Assembly (NCBI RefSeq): GCF_042682045.1
Contig: NZ_JBHUGS010000001.1
Coordinates: 62,001 to 126,000, forward strand
Source of the DNA: Sphingomonas_R arantia
GTDB lineage: Bacteria > Pseudomonadota > Alphaproteobacteria > Sphingomonadales > Sphingomonadaceae
Length of the DNA stretch: 64,000 nt
Direction of reading: 5' to 3'
Each line of letters opens with the position of its first letter. The first letter of the stretch is position 1. The translations under genes were made by a program, and so were the position numbers. Under the pieces are notes generated by a model. The model saw only the letters and a program-made list of their open reading frames with translations, was not told where the DNA came from and ran no database searches. Positions 16,613 to 25,461 of this stretch are shown here, one piece after another.

Positions 16613-18090
16613 CGGACGTCCGCAACCGCGAAGCACATGAGGCCGTCGAAGAAGCGTCGACCTACAAATATGGCTTCGTCTCCGACATCGAACAGGATTT
16701 CGCGCCCAAGGGGCTGAGCGAGGACACCGTCCGATTCATCTCCGCCAAGAAGGGCGAGCCGGAGTGGATGCTCGACTGGCGGCTGAAGGCCTATGCCAAG
16801 TGGCTGACGATGGAAGCCCCCGAATGGGCCAAGCTCAACATCCCGCCGATCGACTATCAGGACGCCTATTACTACGCGGCGCCCAAGGAGAAGCCGAAGC
16901 TCGGCTCGCTCGACGAGGTCGATCCCGAGATCCTGCGCATCTACGAGAAGCTCGGCATCCCGATCGAAGAGCAGAAGCTGCTCGCCGGTGTCGAGGGCGC
17001 CGAACCGCCGCGCCGCATCGCGGTCGACGCGGTGTTCGACAGCGTCTCGGTCGCCACCACCTTCCGCGCGGAGCTTGAGAAGGCGGGCGTTATCTTCCGC
17101 TCGATCTCCGAGGCGATCCGCGAATATCCCGACATGATCAAGCAGTGGCTCGGCAAGGTCGTGCCCGCGCACGACAACTACTTCGCCACGCTCAACAGCG
17201 CGGTCTTCTCCGACGGCACGTTCGTCTACATTCCGGAGGGCGTCCGCTGCCCGATGGAACTCAGCACCTATTTCCGGATCAACGCGGCCAACACCGGCCA
17301 GTTCGAACGCACGCTGATCGTCGCCGACAAGGGCAGCTACGTCTCCTATCTGGAGGGTTGCACCGCGCCGATGCGCGACGAGAACCAGCTGCACGCCGCG
17401 GTCGTCGAACTCGTCATCCTCGACGATGCGGAGATCAAGTACAGCACCGTCCAGAACTGGTACCCCGGCGACGCGGACGGCAAGGGCGGCATCTACAATT
17501 TCGTCACCAAGCGCGCGCTGTGCCAGGGCAAGAACAGCAAGGTCAGCTGGACCCAGGTCGAAACCGGCTCCGCGGTCACATGGAAGTACCCGTCCTGCGT
17601 GCTGGCGGGTGAGAACAGCGTCGGTGAGTTCTACTCGGTCGCGGTGACCAACAACATGCAGCAGGCCGATACCGGCACGAAGATGATCCATCTCGGTAAG
17701 GGCTCGCGTTCGACCATCGTGGCGAAGGGCATCTCCGCCGGCCGCTCCGACAACACCTATCGCGGCCTCGTCCGCGTCGGTCCGACCGCGGAAAACGTGC
17801 GCAACTTCACGCAGTGCGACTCGCTGCTGCTCGGCGACCAGTGCGGCGCGCACACCATCCCCTATATCGAGATCCGCAACCCGACCGCGCAGATCGAGCA
17901 TGAGGCAACCACGTCGAAGATCAGCGACGACCAGATGTTCTACGCCATGTCGCGCGGCCTCGACCCCGAAACCGCCGTCGGCCTGATCGTCAACGGGTTC
18001 GCCAAGGAAGTGCTGCAGCAGCTCCCCATGGAGTTCGCGGTGGAAGCGCAGAAGCTGCTCGGGATCAGCCTCGAGGGTTCGGTCGGATGA
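16609..18090 (+). CDS. sufB: Fe-S cluster assembly scaffold protein SufB
   Basis: A 493-residue SufB, the scaffold partner of SufC and SufD on which [Fe-S] clusters are built in the cytoplasm. Family blocks are visible: KKGEPEWMLDWRLKAY near the N-terminus, FVYIPEGVRCPMELSTYFRI, YLEGCTAP, and the C-terminal ARGLDPETA-like SRGLDPETAVGLIVNGF followed by EVLQQLPMEFAVEA. Length is usual. The start ATG 16609 is chosen because it shares bases with the regulator stop, and the frame upstream is a shadow. It overlaps the following unknown gene by four bases, so the operon is translationally coupled. Confidence 0.97.
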   Translation: MTDVRNREAHEAVEEASTYKYGFVSDIEQDFAPKGLSEDTVRFISAKKGEPEWMLDWRLKAYAKWLTMEAPEWAKLNIPPIDYQDAYYYAAPKEKPKLGSLDEVDPEILRIYEKLGIPIEEQKLLAGVEGAEPPRRIAVDAVFDSVSVATTFRAELEKAGVIFRSISEAIREYPDMIKQWLGKVVPAHDNYFATLNSAVFSDGTFVYIPEGVRCPMELSTYFRINAANTGQFERTLIVADKGSYVSYLEGCTAPMRDENQLHAAVVELVILDDAEIKYSTVQNWYPGDADGKGGIYNFVTKRALCQGKNSKVSWTQVETGSAVTWKYPSCVLAGENSVGEFYSVAVTNNMQQADTGTKMIHLGKGSRSTIVAKGISAGRSDNTYRGLVRVGPTAENVRNFTQCDSLLLGDQCGAHTIPYIEIRNPTAQIEHEATTSKISDDQMFYAMSRGLDPETAVGLIVNGFAKEVLQQLPMEFAVEAQKLLGISLEGSVG

Positions 18091-18428
18091 ACCCGGTCTA
18101 CACCCGCGTCGCGATCGACTACGCGCCGATGGATGCCACCAAGGTGTTCGTGAAGGACGCATCGACCTTCTCGGCGTCCTCGCTCCTGAAGCAACGCGAT
18201 CCCAAGTCGAACCGGCTGCACCATTTCAAGCGCGAGCTGGTGCGGCTGAGCGAAGCGGTGGGCAGCCCCCGGGTCCCCGTGTTCGTACAATGGCCCAATG
18301 CGGGGCGGCTGCGCATGGACAAGGGCTGCCTCGCCCAGGCGCTCGAATCCGGGTTCATCCTGGACCTGACCAACGGTGACGGCGGCTTCGTGTCGCACGT
18401 CGAACTTGCAGAATCGAAGGACTCCTAA
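18087..18428 (+). CDS. Unidentified protein encoded between sufB and sufC
   Basis: A 113-residue soluble protein with no signal peptide, membrane helix or cysteine motif beyond a single Cys (KGCLAQALE). It includes a Lys/Arg-rich N-terminal half (LLKQRDPKSNRLHHFKREL) and a hydrophobic centre (PVFVQWPNAGRL). I recognise no family. It overlaps sufB (ATGA) and the sufC GTG follows its stop directly, so it is locked into the SUF transcript. Codon use looks like that of its neighbours. A role in cluster assembly or SufBCD stoichiometry is only suggested by context. Confidence 0.75.
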   Translation: MNPVYTRVAIDYAPMDATKVFVKDASTFSASSLLKQRDPKSNRLHHFKRELVRLSEAVGSPRVPVFVQWPNAGRLRMDKGCLAQALESGFILDLTNGDGGFVSHVELAESKDS

Positions 18429-19172
18429 GTGCTCTCCATCCAGAATCTTCATGCCGAAATCGACGGCAAGGTCATCCTCAAGGGCCTGACGCTGGAACTG
18501 GGCGCGGGCGAGATCCACGCGATCATGGGCCCCAACGGCGCCGGCAAGTCGACGCTCGCCTATGTGCTCGGCGGCCGTCCGGGCTACGAGATCACCGGTG
18601 GGTCGGTCACGTTCCAGGGCAAGGACCTGCTCGACATGGCGCCGCACGAACGCGCCGCCGCCGGGCTGTTCCTGGGCTTCCAATACCCGGTCGAGATCCC
18701 CGGCATCTCCAACGTCCAGTTCCTCCGCACTGCGCTCAACGCGCAGAAGAAGGAGCGCGGCGAGGCCGAGCTGTCCGGCGGCGCCTTCCTCAAGATCGCG
18801 CGCGAACAGGCCGACGGCCTCGGCCTCGACATGGACATGATGAAGCGCCCGGTGAACGTCGGCTTCTCCGGCGGTGAGAAAAAGCGCAACGAGATGGTCC
18901 AGATGGGCATCATCGACCCCGCGCTCGCGGTCCTCGACGAAACCGACTCCGGCCTCGATATCGACGCACTCCGCATCGTCGGCGACGGCATCAACCGCAT
19001 CATGCGCAAGCCCGACAAGGCCGTCCTGCTGATCACCCACTATCAGCGCCTGCTCGACTATGTCCGCCCCGATTTCGTCCACGTCCTCGCCGACGGCCGC
19101 ATCGTCCGCAGCGGCGGCGCCGACCTCGCGCTCGAACTCGAACGCGCCGGCTACGCTGGGATCGCTGCATGA
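18429..19172 (+). CDS. sufC: Fe-S cluster assembly ATPase SufC
   Basis: A 247-residue ABC-type ATPase of the SufBCD complex, which drives conformational change of the scaffold. Walker A is GPNGAGKST (34-42), the signature is FSGGEKKRNE, and Walker B is LAVLDETDSGLDIDAL with SufC's typical DSGLDID. The GTG start at 18429 immediately follows the stop of the preceding small gene. Unlike membrane ABC proteins it has no transmembrane partner here. Confidence 0.97.
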   Translation: MLSIQNLHAEIDGKVILKGLTLELGAGEIHAIMGPNGAGKSTLAYVLGGRPGYEITGGSVTFQGKDLLDMAPHERAAAGLFLGFQYPVEIPGISNVQFLRTALNAQKKERGEAELSGGAFLKIAREQADGLGLDMDMMKRPVNVGFSGGEKKRNEMVQMGIIDPALAVLDETDSGLDIDALRIVGDGINRIMRKPDKAVLLITHYQRLLDYVRPDFVHVLADGRIVRSGGADLALELERAGYAGIAA

Positions 19173-19188
19173 CGCCCGCGCATGATCC

Positions 19189-19222
19189 GTTCCCCGGCGC
19201 AGGCCGGGGCCTAGACGCAACC
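19189..19222. repeat. GC-rich repeat inside the SUF operon
   Basis: A 34-base unit matching the one at 954-987 with a single mismatch. It folds as CCCCGGC/GCCGGGG and lies in the 82-base sufC-sufD gap, the only sizeable gap of an otherwise overlapping operon. Confidence 0.8.
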
Positions 19223-19254
19223 CCGTCACGAACCCGCGGCGCAGCAGTAGCAGC

Positions 19255-20340
19255 ATGACCCTGGCCCTCCCCACCACCCGCGAAGAAGCCTGGCGCTGGT
19301 CCGACCTGACCGCCCTCCCCACGCTCGCGACCCAGACCCCGACCGGCACTCCAACCCCGATCGACCCGCTCTGGATCGCGGCAGAAGGCCCACGCCTGCT
19401 CTTCATCGACGGTCGCTACGCCGCGGAGCACAGCAGCCCCGGCCCCGTCACGCTCGGGTCCGTCGCCCCAACCGGCACCCACCCTCTCGGCACGCTCACC
19501 GCAGGCCATGATGGCTGGACCCTCACCGTCCCCGCCGGCGAAACGCACGCGGACACGATCCAGATCGTCCACATCGCCACCGGCGGCGCGAACCACGTCC
19601 CCGCGCGCATCGCGCTTGCCGACGGCGCCCGCGCCAGCATCGTCGAGACGCACGCCGGCGACGGCTGGTCCAACCGCCAGACCGACATCAGCCTCGGCGC
19701 GAACGCGCACCTCACCCGCAACGTCCGGCTGATGCAGGCCAGCGGCTTCACCTCCACGCGCGAAACCATCACGCTCGCGGCAAACGCCCACCTCGCCGCT
19801 ACCGTCCTGGCGATCGGCGACGCGGGCACGCGCATCGACGCCGGCATCACGCTCCACGGCGACGCCGCGCGCGCCGAATATGGCGGCGCGCTCCTGTCGC
19901 GCGACCGCCAGCGTCACGACGCCGCGATCGCCGTCCGCCACGAGGCGCTCGACGGCGTCAGCCGCCAGCTCTGGCGCGCCGTGGCCGACGACCGCGCCAC
20001 CGCCAGCCTCGCCGCACGGGTCGAGGTCGCGCGCGGCGCGCAGAAGACCGACGGCGAACAGTCGCTCCGCGGCCTCCTGCTGCGCCGCACCGCCACGATC
20101 AACCTGAAGCCCGAGCTCGAAATCTTCGCGGACGACGTGAAGTGCGCGCACGGCGCCACCGTCGGCGAACTCGACGCACAGGCGCTCTGGTACCTCGCCA
20201 GCCGCGGCGTGCCGCCTCAGGCCGCCCGCGCGCTACTCACCCGCGCCTTCGTCGGCGACGCGTTCGACCGGATCGAGGAAGAACCGGTCCGCGACGCGTT
20301 CCGCGCCGCCGCGGACGCCTGGTTGGGAGCCGAAGCATGA
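19255..20340 (+). CDS. sufD: Fe-S cluster assembly protein SufD
   Basis: A 361-residue SufD, the paralogue of SufB that completes the SufBC2D complex and is needed for iron acquisition during assembly. Family features are EEAWRWSDL at the N-terminus, the beta-helical core, and the C-terminal DDVKCAHGATVGELDAQALWYL block that binds SufC. It is somewhat shorter and more divergent at the N-terminus than the enterobacterial protein. Start ATG 19255 lies about 30 bases after a GC-rich repeat. It overlaps sufS by four bases. Confidence 0.94.
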   Translation: MTLALPTTREEAWRWSDLTALPTLATQTPTGTPTPIDPLWIAAEGPRLLFIDGRYAAEHSSPGPVTLGSVAPTGTHPLGTLTAGHDGWTLTVPAGETHADTIQIVHIATGGANHVPARIALADGARASIVETHAGDGWSNRQTDISLGANAHLTRNVRLMQASGFTSTRETITLAANAHLAATVLAIGDAGTRIDAGITLHGDAARAEYGGALLSRDRQRHDAAIAVRHEALDGVSRQLWRAVADDRATASLAARVEVARGAQKTDGEQSLRGLLLRRTATINLKPELEIFADDVKCAHGATVGELDAQALWYLASRGVPPQAARALLTRAFVGDAFDRIEEEPVRDAFRAAADAWLGAEA

Positions 20341-21563
20341 GCACGATGCTAAGAGAACGCGAGGCCGACACCGCCCCGCTCGACGTCGTCGCCGACTTCC
20401 CGGCGATCCCGACCGGCTGGGCCTATCTCGACACCGCCGCCACCGCGCAGAAGCCGCAGATCGTGATTGACGCGATCACCCGCGGTTATGCCGAAACCTA
20501 TGCCACCGTCCACCGCGGCGTGTACCAGCGCTCCGCCGACATGACCGTCGCGTACGAGGCCGCCCGCGCCCGTATCGCGACGTTCCTCAACGCGAAGAGC
20601 CAGGACGAGATCGTCTACGTCCGCGGCGCGACCGAGGCGATCAACCTCGTCGCGCAAAGCTGGGGCCAGTCGCTCAAGGCCGGCGACCGCATCCTGCTCA
20701 GCCAGCTCGAACATCACGCCAACATCGTGCCTTGGCAGCTGCTCGCCGCCCGCACCGGCGCGGTCATCGACGTCGCGCCGCTGACTGAAGACGGCCGGAT
20801 CGATCTCGACGCGGTCGCCACGATCCTCACCCCCGCGCACAAGCTCGTCGCCCTCTCGCACGTCTCCAACGTCCTCGGCTCGATCCTCGACGCGCGCCGT
20901 GCCGCCGACCTCGCCCATGCGGTCGGCGCGAAGATCCTGATCGACGGCTGCCAGTCCGTCGCCCGCATCGCGGTCGATGTGCAGGCGCTCGATTGCGACT
21001 TCTACGTCTTCTCCGGTCACAAGCTCTACGGCCCGACCGGCATCGGCGTTCTCTGGGCGCGCGGCGAGATCCTGTCCGCCATGCCCCCGTGGCAGGGCGG
21101 CGGTGCCATGATCGACAAGGTCTCGTTCGCGGGCACCACCTACGCCCCCGCCCCCGGCCGGTTCGAGGCGGGTACCCCGCACATCGTCGGCGCGCTCGGC
21201 CTCCACACCGCGATCGATTATGTGACCGACATCGGCCTCCCCGCGATCCACGCCCATGAAACCGCACTGGTCAACGCCGCCCGCGAACGGCTGTCGGCCA
21301 TCAACAGCGTCACGCTCTTCGGCCCGGCCGACAGCGCCGGAATCGTGAGCTTCGAGGTTGCCGGGGTGCATCCGCACGACGTCGGCACCATATTGGACGA
21401 GGAGCGGGTGGCGATCCGCGCCGGCCATCACTGCTGCCAGCCGCTGATGGCGCATCTTGGCGTATCGGCAACCGCCCGCGCCAGCTTCGGCGTCTACAAC
21501 AGCCTGGCCGATGTCGACGCGCTCGCCCGCGCACTTGACAGGGTGACGAGGATTTTCGGATGA
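20337..21563 (+). CDS. sufS: Cysteine desulfurase SufS
   Basis: A 408-residue PLP-dependent group II cysteine desulfurase that takes sulfur from L-cysteine as a protein-bound persulfide for cluster assembly. The Schiff-base lysine is in FYVFSGHKLYGPTG (Lys229) and the C-terminal RAGHHCCQPL contains the catalytic cysteine. ATG 20337 overlaps the sufD stop; the longer open frame upstream is a shadow. No SufE or SufU sulfur acceptor is encoded in the window, so the partner must be elsewhere. Confidence 0.96.
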   Translation: MSTMLREREADTAPLDVVADFPAIPTGWAYLDTAATAQKPQIVIDAITRGYAETYATVHRGVYQRSADMTVAYEAARARIATFLNAKSQDEIVYVRGATEAINLVAQSWGQSLKAGDRILLSQLEHHANIVPWQLLAARTGAVIDVAPLTEDGRIDLDAVATILTPAHKLVALSHVSNVLGSILDARRAADLAHAVGAKILIDGCQSVARIAVDVQALDCDFYVFSGHKLYGPTGIGVLWARGEILSAMPPWQGGGAMIDKVSFAGTTYAPAPGRFEAGTPHIVGALGLHTAIDYVTDIGLPAIHAHETALVNAARERLSAINSVTLFGPADSAGIVSFEVAGVHPHDVGTILDEERVAIRAGHHCCQPLMAHLGVSATARASFGVYNSLADVDALARALDRVTRIFG

Positions 21564-22036
21564 ACGATTTCACGACCGAACAGCTGGATCACACCCCGCC
21601 CCCGCCGCCCCGCGCGCGCGTGTCGGATGCGATCGACGAGCCGCCGGTGAGCGAGACCCCGCCTGCGCGCTCACGCGACTATCTCGACGGTTTCCTCGCC
21701 CAGCAGCCGACGGAGCTCAGCCCCGGCGAACCCGGCGGTCAGCTCTACGAGATGGTGATCGAGGCGCTGAAGGAAATCTACGACCCCGAGATTCCGGTGA
21801 ACGTCTACGATCTCGGGCTGATCTACGGCGTCGATGTCGACGGCGACCATGTCGTCGTGTCGATGACGCTCACCACACCGAACTGTCCGGTCGCCGAATC
21901 GATGCCGGGCGAGATCGAGATGCGCGTCGGCGCGGTCCCGGGCGTCGGCTCGGCCGAGGTCAACCTCGTCTGGGATCCGCCGTGGGATCCGCAGAAGATG
22001 TCGGACGAAGCGAAACTCGAACTGGGGATGCTGTAA
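21560..22036 (+). CDS. sufT: SUF system protein SufT (MIP18/DUF59 family)
   Basis: A 158-residue MIP18-family protein implicated in Fe-S protein maturation. The conserved DUF59 core runs from about residue 58 (EALKEIYDPEIPVNVYDLGL) to TTPNCPVAESMPG with its conserved cysteine, then the WDPPWDP motif. An N-terminal extension of about 55 residues, rich in Pro and acidic residues, precedes it. It overlaps sufS (ATGA) and sufA (TAATG). Confidence 0.92.
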   Translation: MNDFTTEQLDHTPPPPPRARVSDAIDEPPVSETPPARSRDYLDGFLAQQPTELSPGEPGGQLYEMVIEALKEIYDPEIPVNVYDLGLIYGVDVDGDHVVVSMTLTTPNCPVAESMPGEIEMRVGAVPGVGSAEVNLVWDPPWDPQKMSDEAKLELGML

Positions 22037-22389
22037 TGGCCACCACGCTCCGCGCCCGCCCCGCCGCGCTCAACCTGACCGCGACCGCGCACGCCCGCAT
22101 CGCCGACCTAATGGCGCGCGCCCCGGACGGCAGCATCGGCGTCAAGCTCTCGACCCCGCGCCGTGGCTGTTCGGGCCTCGCCTATTCGGTCGACTACATC
22201 TCGTCCGCCGATGCGTTCGACGAGAAGATCACCACCCCCGGTGGCGATCTGTACGTCGATGGCGGCTCGATCCTCTATCTCATCGGATCGACGATGGACT
22301 GGGTCGAGGACGACTTCACCGCCGGCTTCGTCTTCTCCAACCCCAATGCCAAGGGCGCCTGCGGCTGCGGCGAGAGCTTCACCGTCTGA
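22036..22389 (+). CDS. sufA: A-type Fe-S carrier protein SufA (HesB/IscA family)
   Basis: A 117-residue A-type carrier that passes Fe-S clusters from the SUF scaffold to target proteins. The three family cysteines are present: GCSGL (Cys45) and ACGCGESF (Cys109, Cys111). It is the last gene of the operon, starting at the ATG overlapping the sufT stop. A GC-rich hairpin at 22392-22426 follows directly. Confidence 0.94.
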   Translation: MATTLRARPAALNLTATAHARIADLMARAPDGSIGVKLSTPRRGCSGLAYSVDYISSADAFDEKITTPGGDLYVDGGSILYLIGSTMDWVEDDFTAGFVFSNPNAKGACGCGESFTV

Positions 22390-22391
22390 CC

Positions 22392-22426
22392 GGGCGCCGC
22401 GTCGGGACTGAATCCGTGCGGCGCCC
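22392..22426. terminator. Hairpin after sufA, between convergent genes
   Basis: Perfect inverted repeat GGGCGCCGC (22392-22400) and GCGGCGCCC (22418-22426). It starts three bases after the sufA stop and lies just before the end of the convergent lipoprotein gene, so it may serve both. No T-tract. Confidence 0.55.
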
Positions 22427-22434
22427 ACCTTCGA

Positions 22435-22728
22435 TCAATTGCCGTTGATCACCGCGTTCTTCTGCGCATCGGACATCGCGTCCGCGTTCACGTCTGCGTC
22501 GTCGATCGCCTCTTCCTTGGCATCGGCCGCCGCACGCGTCGTCTTGGCCTTCGCCTCCATCAACGCCTTGTCCGTGCCGCCCATCTGACCCGCGGCCGCG
22601 TCCATGGCATCCGCCTTGTTCTCGAGCGCGTCGTGCGCCTGGTCGCCCAGCTTGTCGTCGCCCTTGCCGCCGCAAGCCGACACCAACAGCAGACCCGCGC
22701 CCAGCGCTGCAATCATCGAAACCCGCAT
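22435..22728 (-). CDS. Small predicted lipoprotein
   Basis: A 97-residue protein with a type II signal peptide (lipobox LLVSAC, Cys at about 19) followed by GGKGDDK and a long Ala/Asp/Lys-rich, probably helical region. It resembles small charged periplasmic lipoproteins of sphingomonads but no named family is recognised. An AGGAG site lies 6 bases before ATG 22728, which is preferred over the ATG one codon upstream. It converges with sufA. Confidence 0.75.
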   Translation of the reverse strand: MRVSMIAALGAGLLLVSACGGKGDDKLGDQAHDALENKADAMDAAAGQMGGTDKALMEAKAKTTRAAADAKEEAIDDADVNADAMSDAQKNAVINGN

Positions 22729-22911
22729 CATCGTCTCCTATCGCCATGCGTCCGCCCGCCAAAGAACCGCGGATCAGGGCATGGCCGCTCGCTTCAACCC
22801 TTCTTGTAGAAATCGGTTGCGTCGTCGGAGGGCCGAGAGGGCGGAGCGCCCGACCGTCACCGTCCGCTCACGACGACCCAGTCATCCGACACGCTCATTC
22901 TTCCGGAACGT

Positions 22912-25245
22912 TTACAACGCCATGGAGAAGCGCAACGCGCCCCCGACATCGGCCGGCACATCCGCAAAATTTCCCGGATCGCGCCGCCAGTAGAGGTTGG
23001 TCGAAACCCACCCCCCCAATGCCGCGCGCCCGAGCGAACCCTCGACATCCAACTCCCGCCCGTCCGGCGCCAGGTCCAGACGACGCACACCCATTTCGGC
23101 CGCACCGCTGGTATAATCATACCCCACCGGCAAAGTCAGATCGACACCGCCCCGCGCCACGCGCAACGGCTGTGCCACGCGTACCGCCGCCCGATCCGGC
23201 CCGCCGAACAACGACACCGTCGCGACCTCGAAGCTCCAGGCCCGCGTCCGCAACCGCGCCCCATCCAGCGCCACGGTCCCCGCCTGCCCGCGCGTCCGCC
23301 CCTCGCGCCACAACCCCGCCAGCAACCAGCCGCCCCCCAGATCCGCCCGCGCCGACACATCGACAAAGTTGCTCACCGCGCCACCCGCACCCAACGCCGC
23401 CGCGAACCGCCCGCCCAGCACCGTCCCACGCTCGGTCAACCGCGACAGCCCCGCCCCGATCCGCACCGGCCCAACCTGCCGATCGAGCGCCACGCCCACG
23501 GTCGCATAGCCAGAACGGTCATACCCACCCTGCCGCCTCGTATCGCCTGAACCAGGCAACGTCCCGGCCACCAGCGCATCGCCGCTCTCCGCGGTCACCG
23601 TCACCCCGAACGCGCCGCGCTCCTGCCGCACCGCCAGGCTCGATCCGGTGCGCTGGCGGAACCCGGCCACCTCGCGCGGATCGCTCGCCACCAGGAACGG
23701 CGTGCCCTCCTGCCCGCCCATCATCCGCGCCACCGACTGCGCGCCCTGCGCAAAGCCCAGCCCGACGGTCAGCCCCGCGCCGACCCGCGTCGCCATCATC
23801 CCCGCGGTCGCCCGCGCCGTCGCGGCATCGGCGCGCCCCAGCGTCAGCCGTTCCACCGCCACGTCGCCGCCACGCGATGCGATCGTCACCGCGAACATCG
23901 CGCCGGGCACCCCGCCGTTCACCTGCCGCACGCCGCCGGCCAGCGCCGGGTACAACCGGTCCTCCGGTACCGCCCGCGTCAACGTCCGCGCCAGGTCAAT
24001 CGTGAACGCCCGCTGATAGCCATCCAGCATCACCGCCCCCGTCGACGACGAACCCCGCAGCCCCGCGTCGCCCATCGCCGGCGACAACAGCCCGTTGCCC
24101 GCCTGCGCCACCGCCATCCCGGTGCCGGCCAGCGCGGTCGCGCCGATCGGCTGGAACGCAGACGTCAGGTTCAGCCGGCCGCGCCCGTTCACCGCATCGA
24201 CGCCACCAACACCCAGGTCCGTCGCGCTGGCATAAAGGATGTCGACGATCTGCTGTCCGCTCAAATTCGGGAACGCCTGCGCCAGCAACGCCACCGCGCC
24301 GGAGATCAACGGCGCGGAAAACGACGTGCCGGAATACAGGAACGCCTCCCCCGTCTGATCGACGCTCCGCACTCGCTCACCGAGCGCGAGCAGGTAATGC
24401 GCACTCCCGGTGCCAGCTCGCGCGCTGAACGAGGCGATCTCCCCGTCCGCGCCACTCGCCCCCGCGATTACCACCAGTCCGCGCGCTTCCGCGGTATTGG
24501 CGACCAGCGCGAACGCCTCCGGATCGGCGGTCGGGTCGTTGCCGGCGGACAGCACGATCACCACCCCTGCCGCCGTCGCACGGCCCACCGCGGCCCGGAA
24601 CGTGGAACTCCCCGCCTCGTCCCCGCCCAACGAGATATTGATCACCCGCGCACGGTTCTGCACCGCCGTGTCGATCCCACGTGCGATCGCCACGTCACTG
24701 TGCGTACAGCCATCCTCGGTCGTGCAACTGCCCGCGGTGTCGGTCCGCAGCACGAGCAACGTCGCGCCATAAGCCATGCCCAGCCCGCCCACATCGTTGC
24801 GCGCCGCCCCCAGCACGCCCGCCACCGCGGTCCCGTGGCCGTTCTCATCCTGGATCCCACGCGCGCCCACCAGGTCCGCCGACGCCGCGCTGATCCGCCC
24901 GGCAAACTCACTGCCGGTCGTATTGATGCCGCTGTCGATGATCCCGGCGATCACCCCGCTCCCCGTCACGCCGCGATCATAGGCGGTCGCGGCACTCGCC
25001 TGCACCGCGCCGGCCGACCGCTGGTACTCGCCGCTCCCGCTGGCCGGCGGAGTCGGCGTCGGCGCGATCGGATCGGGCTGCGTCACCGGCGGCGGGGTCG
25101 GGGTCGGCGTGGGTGTCGGAGTAGGCGTCGGTGTCGCGGGCGGCGTCGGCGTACTGCTCACCCCCCCGCCCGACCCGCCACCGCACGCGGTCGTTGCGAG
25201 CAGCAACAGGATCGCCCCACGTCGCCCGGATGCTGTCAGCTTCAT
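22912..25245 (-). CDS. Subtilisin-like S8 serine peptidase lipoprotein with probable C-terminal barrel
   Basis: A 777-residue exported protease. It has a lipobox (LLATTAC, Cys21), then a Gly stretch and a (Pro-Thr)n linker at about 32-68. The S8 domain shows Asp104 (GIIDSG), His137 (NGHGTAVAG), oxyanion Asn236 (LSAGND) and Ser308 (SGTSFSAP). The remaining 400 or so residues alternate polar and hydrophobic residues, rich in Gly and Arg, like the beta-barrel of autotransporter peptidases, ending in RFSMAL. The start ATG 25245 gives a clean signal peptide; the frame is open 37 codons further upstream without signal-like features. It is likely displayed on the cell surface. The divergent neighbour is a nucleotidase. 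Confidence 0.85.
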   Translation of the reverse strand: MKLTASGRRGAILLLLATTACGGGSGGGVSSTPTPPATPTPTPTPTPTPTPPPVTQPDPIAPTPTPPASGSGEYQRSAGAVQASAATAYDRGVTGSGVIAGIIDSGINTTGSEFAGRISAASADLVGARGIQDENGHGTAVAGVLGAARNDVGGLGMAYGATLLVLRTDTAGSCTTEDGCTHSDVAIARGIDTAVQNRARVINISLGGDEAGSSTFRAAVGRATAAGVVIVLSAGNDPTADPEAFALVANTAEARGLVVIAGASGADGEIASFSARAGTGSAHYLLALGERVRSVDQTGEAFLYSGTSFSAPLISGAVALLAQAFPNLSGQQIVDILYASATDLGVGGVDAVNGRGRLNLTSAFQPIGATALAGTGMAVAQAGNGLLSPAMGDAGLRGSSSTGAVMLDGYQRAFTIDLARTLTRAVPEDRLYPALAGGVRQVNGGVPGAMFAVTIASRGGDVAVERLTLGRADAATARATAGMMATRVGAGLTVGLGFAQGAQSVARMMGGQEGTPFLVASDPREVAGFRQRTGSSLAVRQERGAFGVTVTAESGDALVAGTLPGSGDTRRQGGYDRSGYATVGVALDRQVGPVRIGAGLSRLTERGTVLGGRFAAALGAGGAVSNFVDVSARADLGGGWLLAGLWREGRTRGQAGTVALDGARLRTRAWSFEVATVSLFGGPDRAAVRVAQPLRVARGGVDLTLPVGYDYTSGAAEMGVRRLDLAPDGRELDVEGSLGRAALGGWVSTNLYWRRDPGNFADVPADVGGALRFSMAL

Positions 25246-25398
25246 CGTCGCATCCCCGCCCGCCCAGTCACCGCGACAGTACAGCGCCAGAGTTTTAAAT
25301 CGACTCACCGAATCACTGCGGCATCGCGCCGATCCGTCGGACATTCGGCGAATCATCCGGCACCGGCACTACACGCCCAGGCATCGCGCGGGACGCCC

Positions 25399-25414
25399 TG
25401 TTCCACGTGGAACA
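25399..25414. promoter_or_regulatory. parS: parS centromere site (perfect palindrome)
   Basis: TGTTCCACGTGGAACA is a perfect 16-base palindrome matching the bacterial parS consensus TGTTNCACGTGNAACA bound by ParB. It lies in the divergent gap between the S8 peptidase and the pyrimidine nucleotidase, about 25 kb from parB and 15 kb from the proposed origin. Confidence 0.9.
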
Positions 25415-25461
25415 GCCTCCACCCGGTTGTCGAGCGCCGCCCCGCCCGCTACGGCGCACCC

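Noticed and set aside
22746..24005. Pro/Arg-rich plus-strand frame opposite the S8 peptidase
   Set aside because: Composition is that of an antisense frame; the opposite strand carries an intact catalytic triad and signal peptide.
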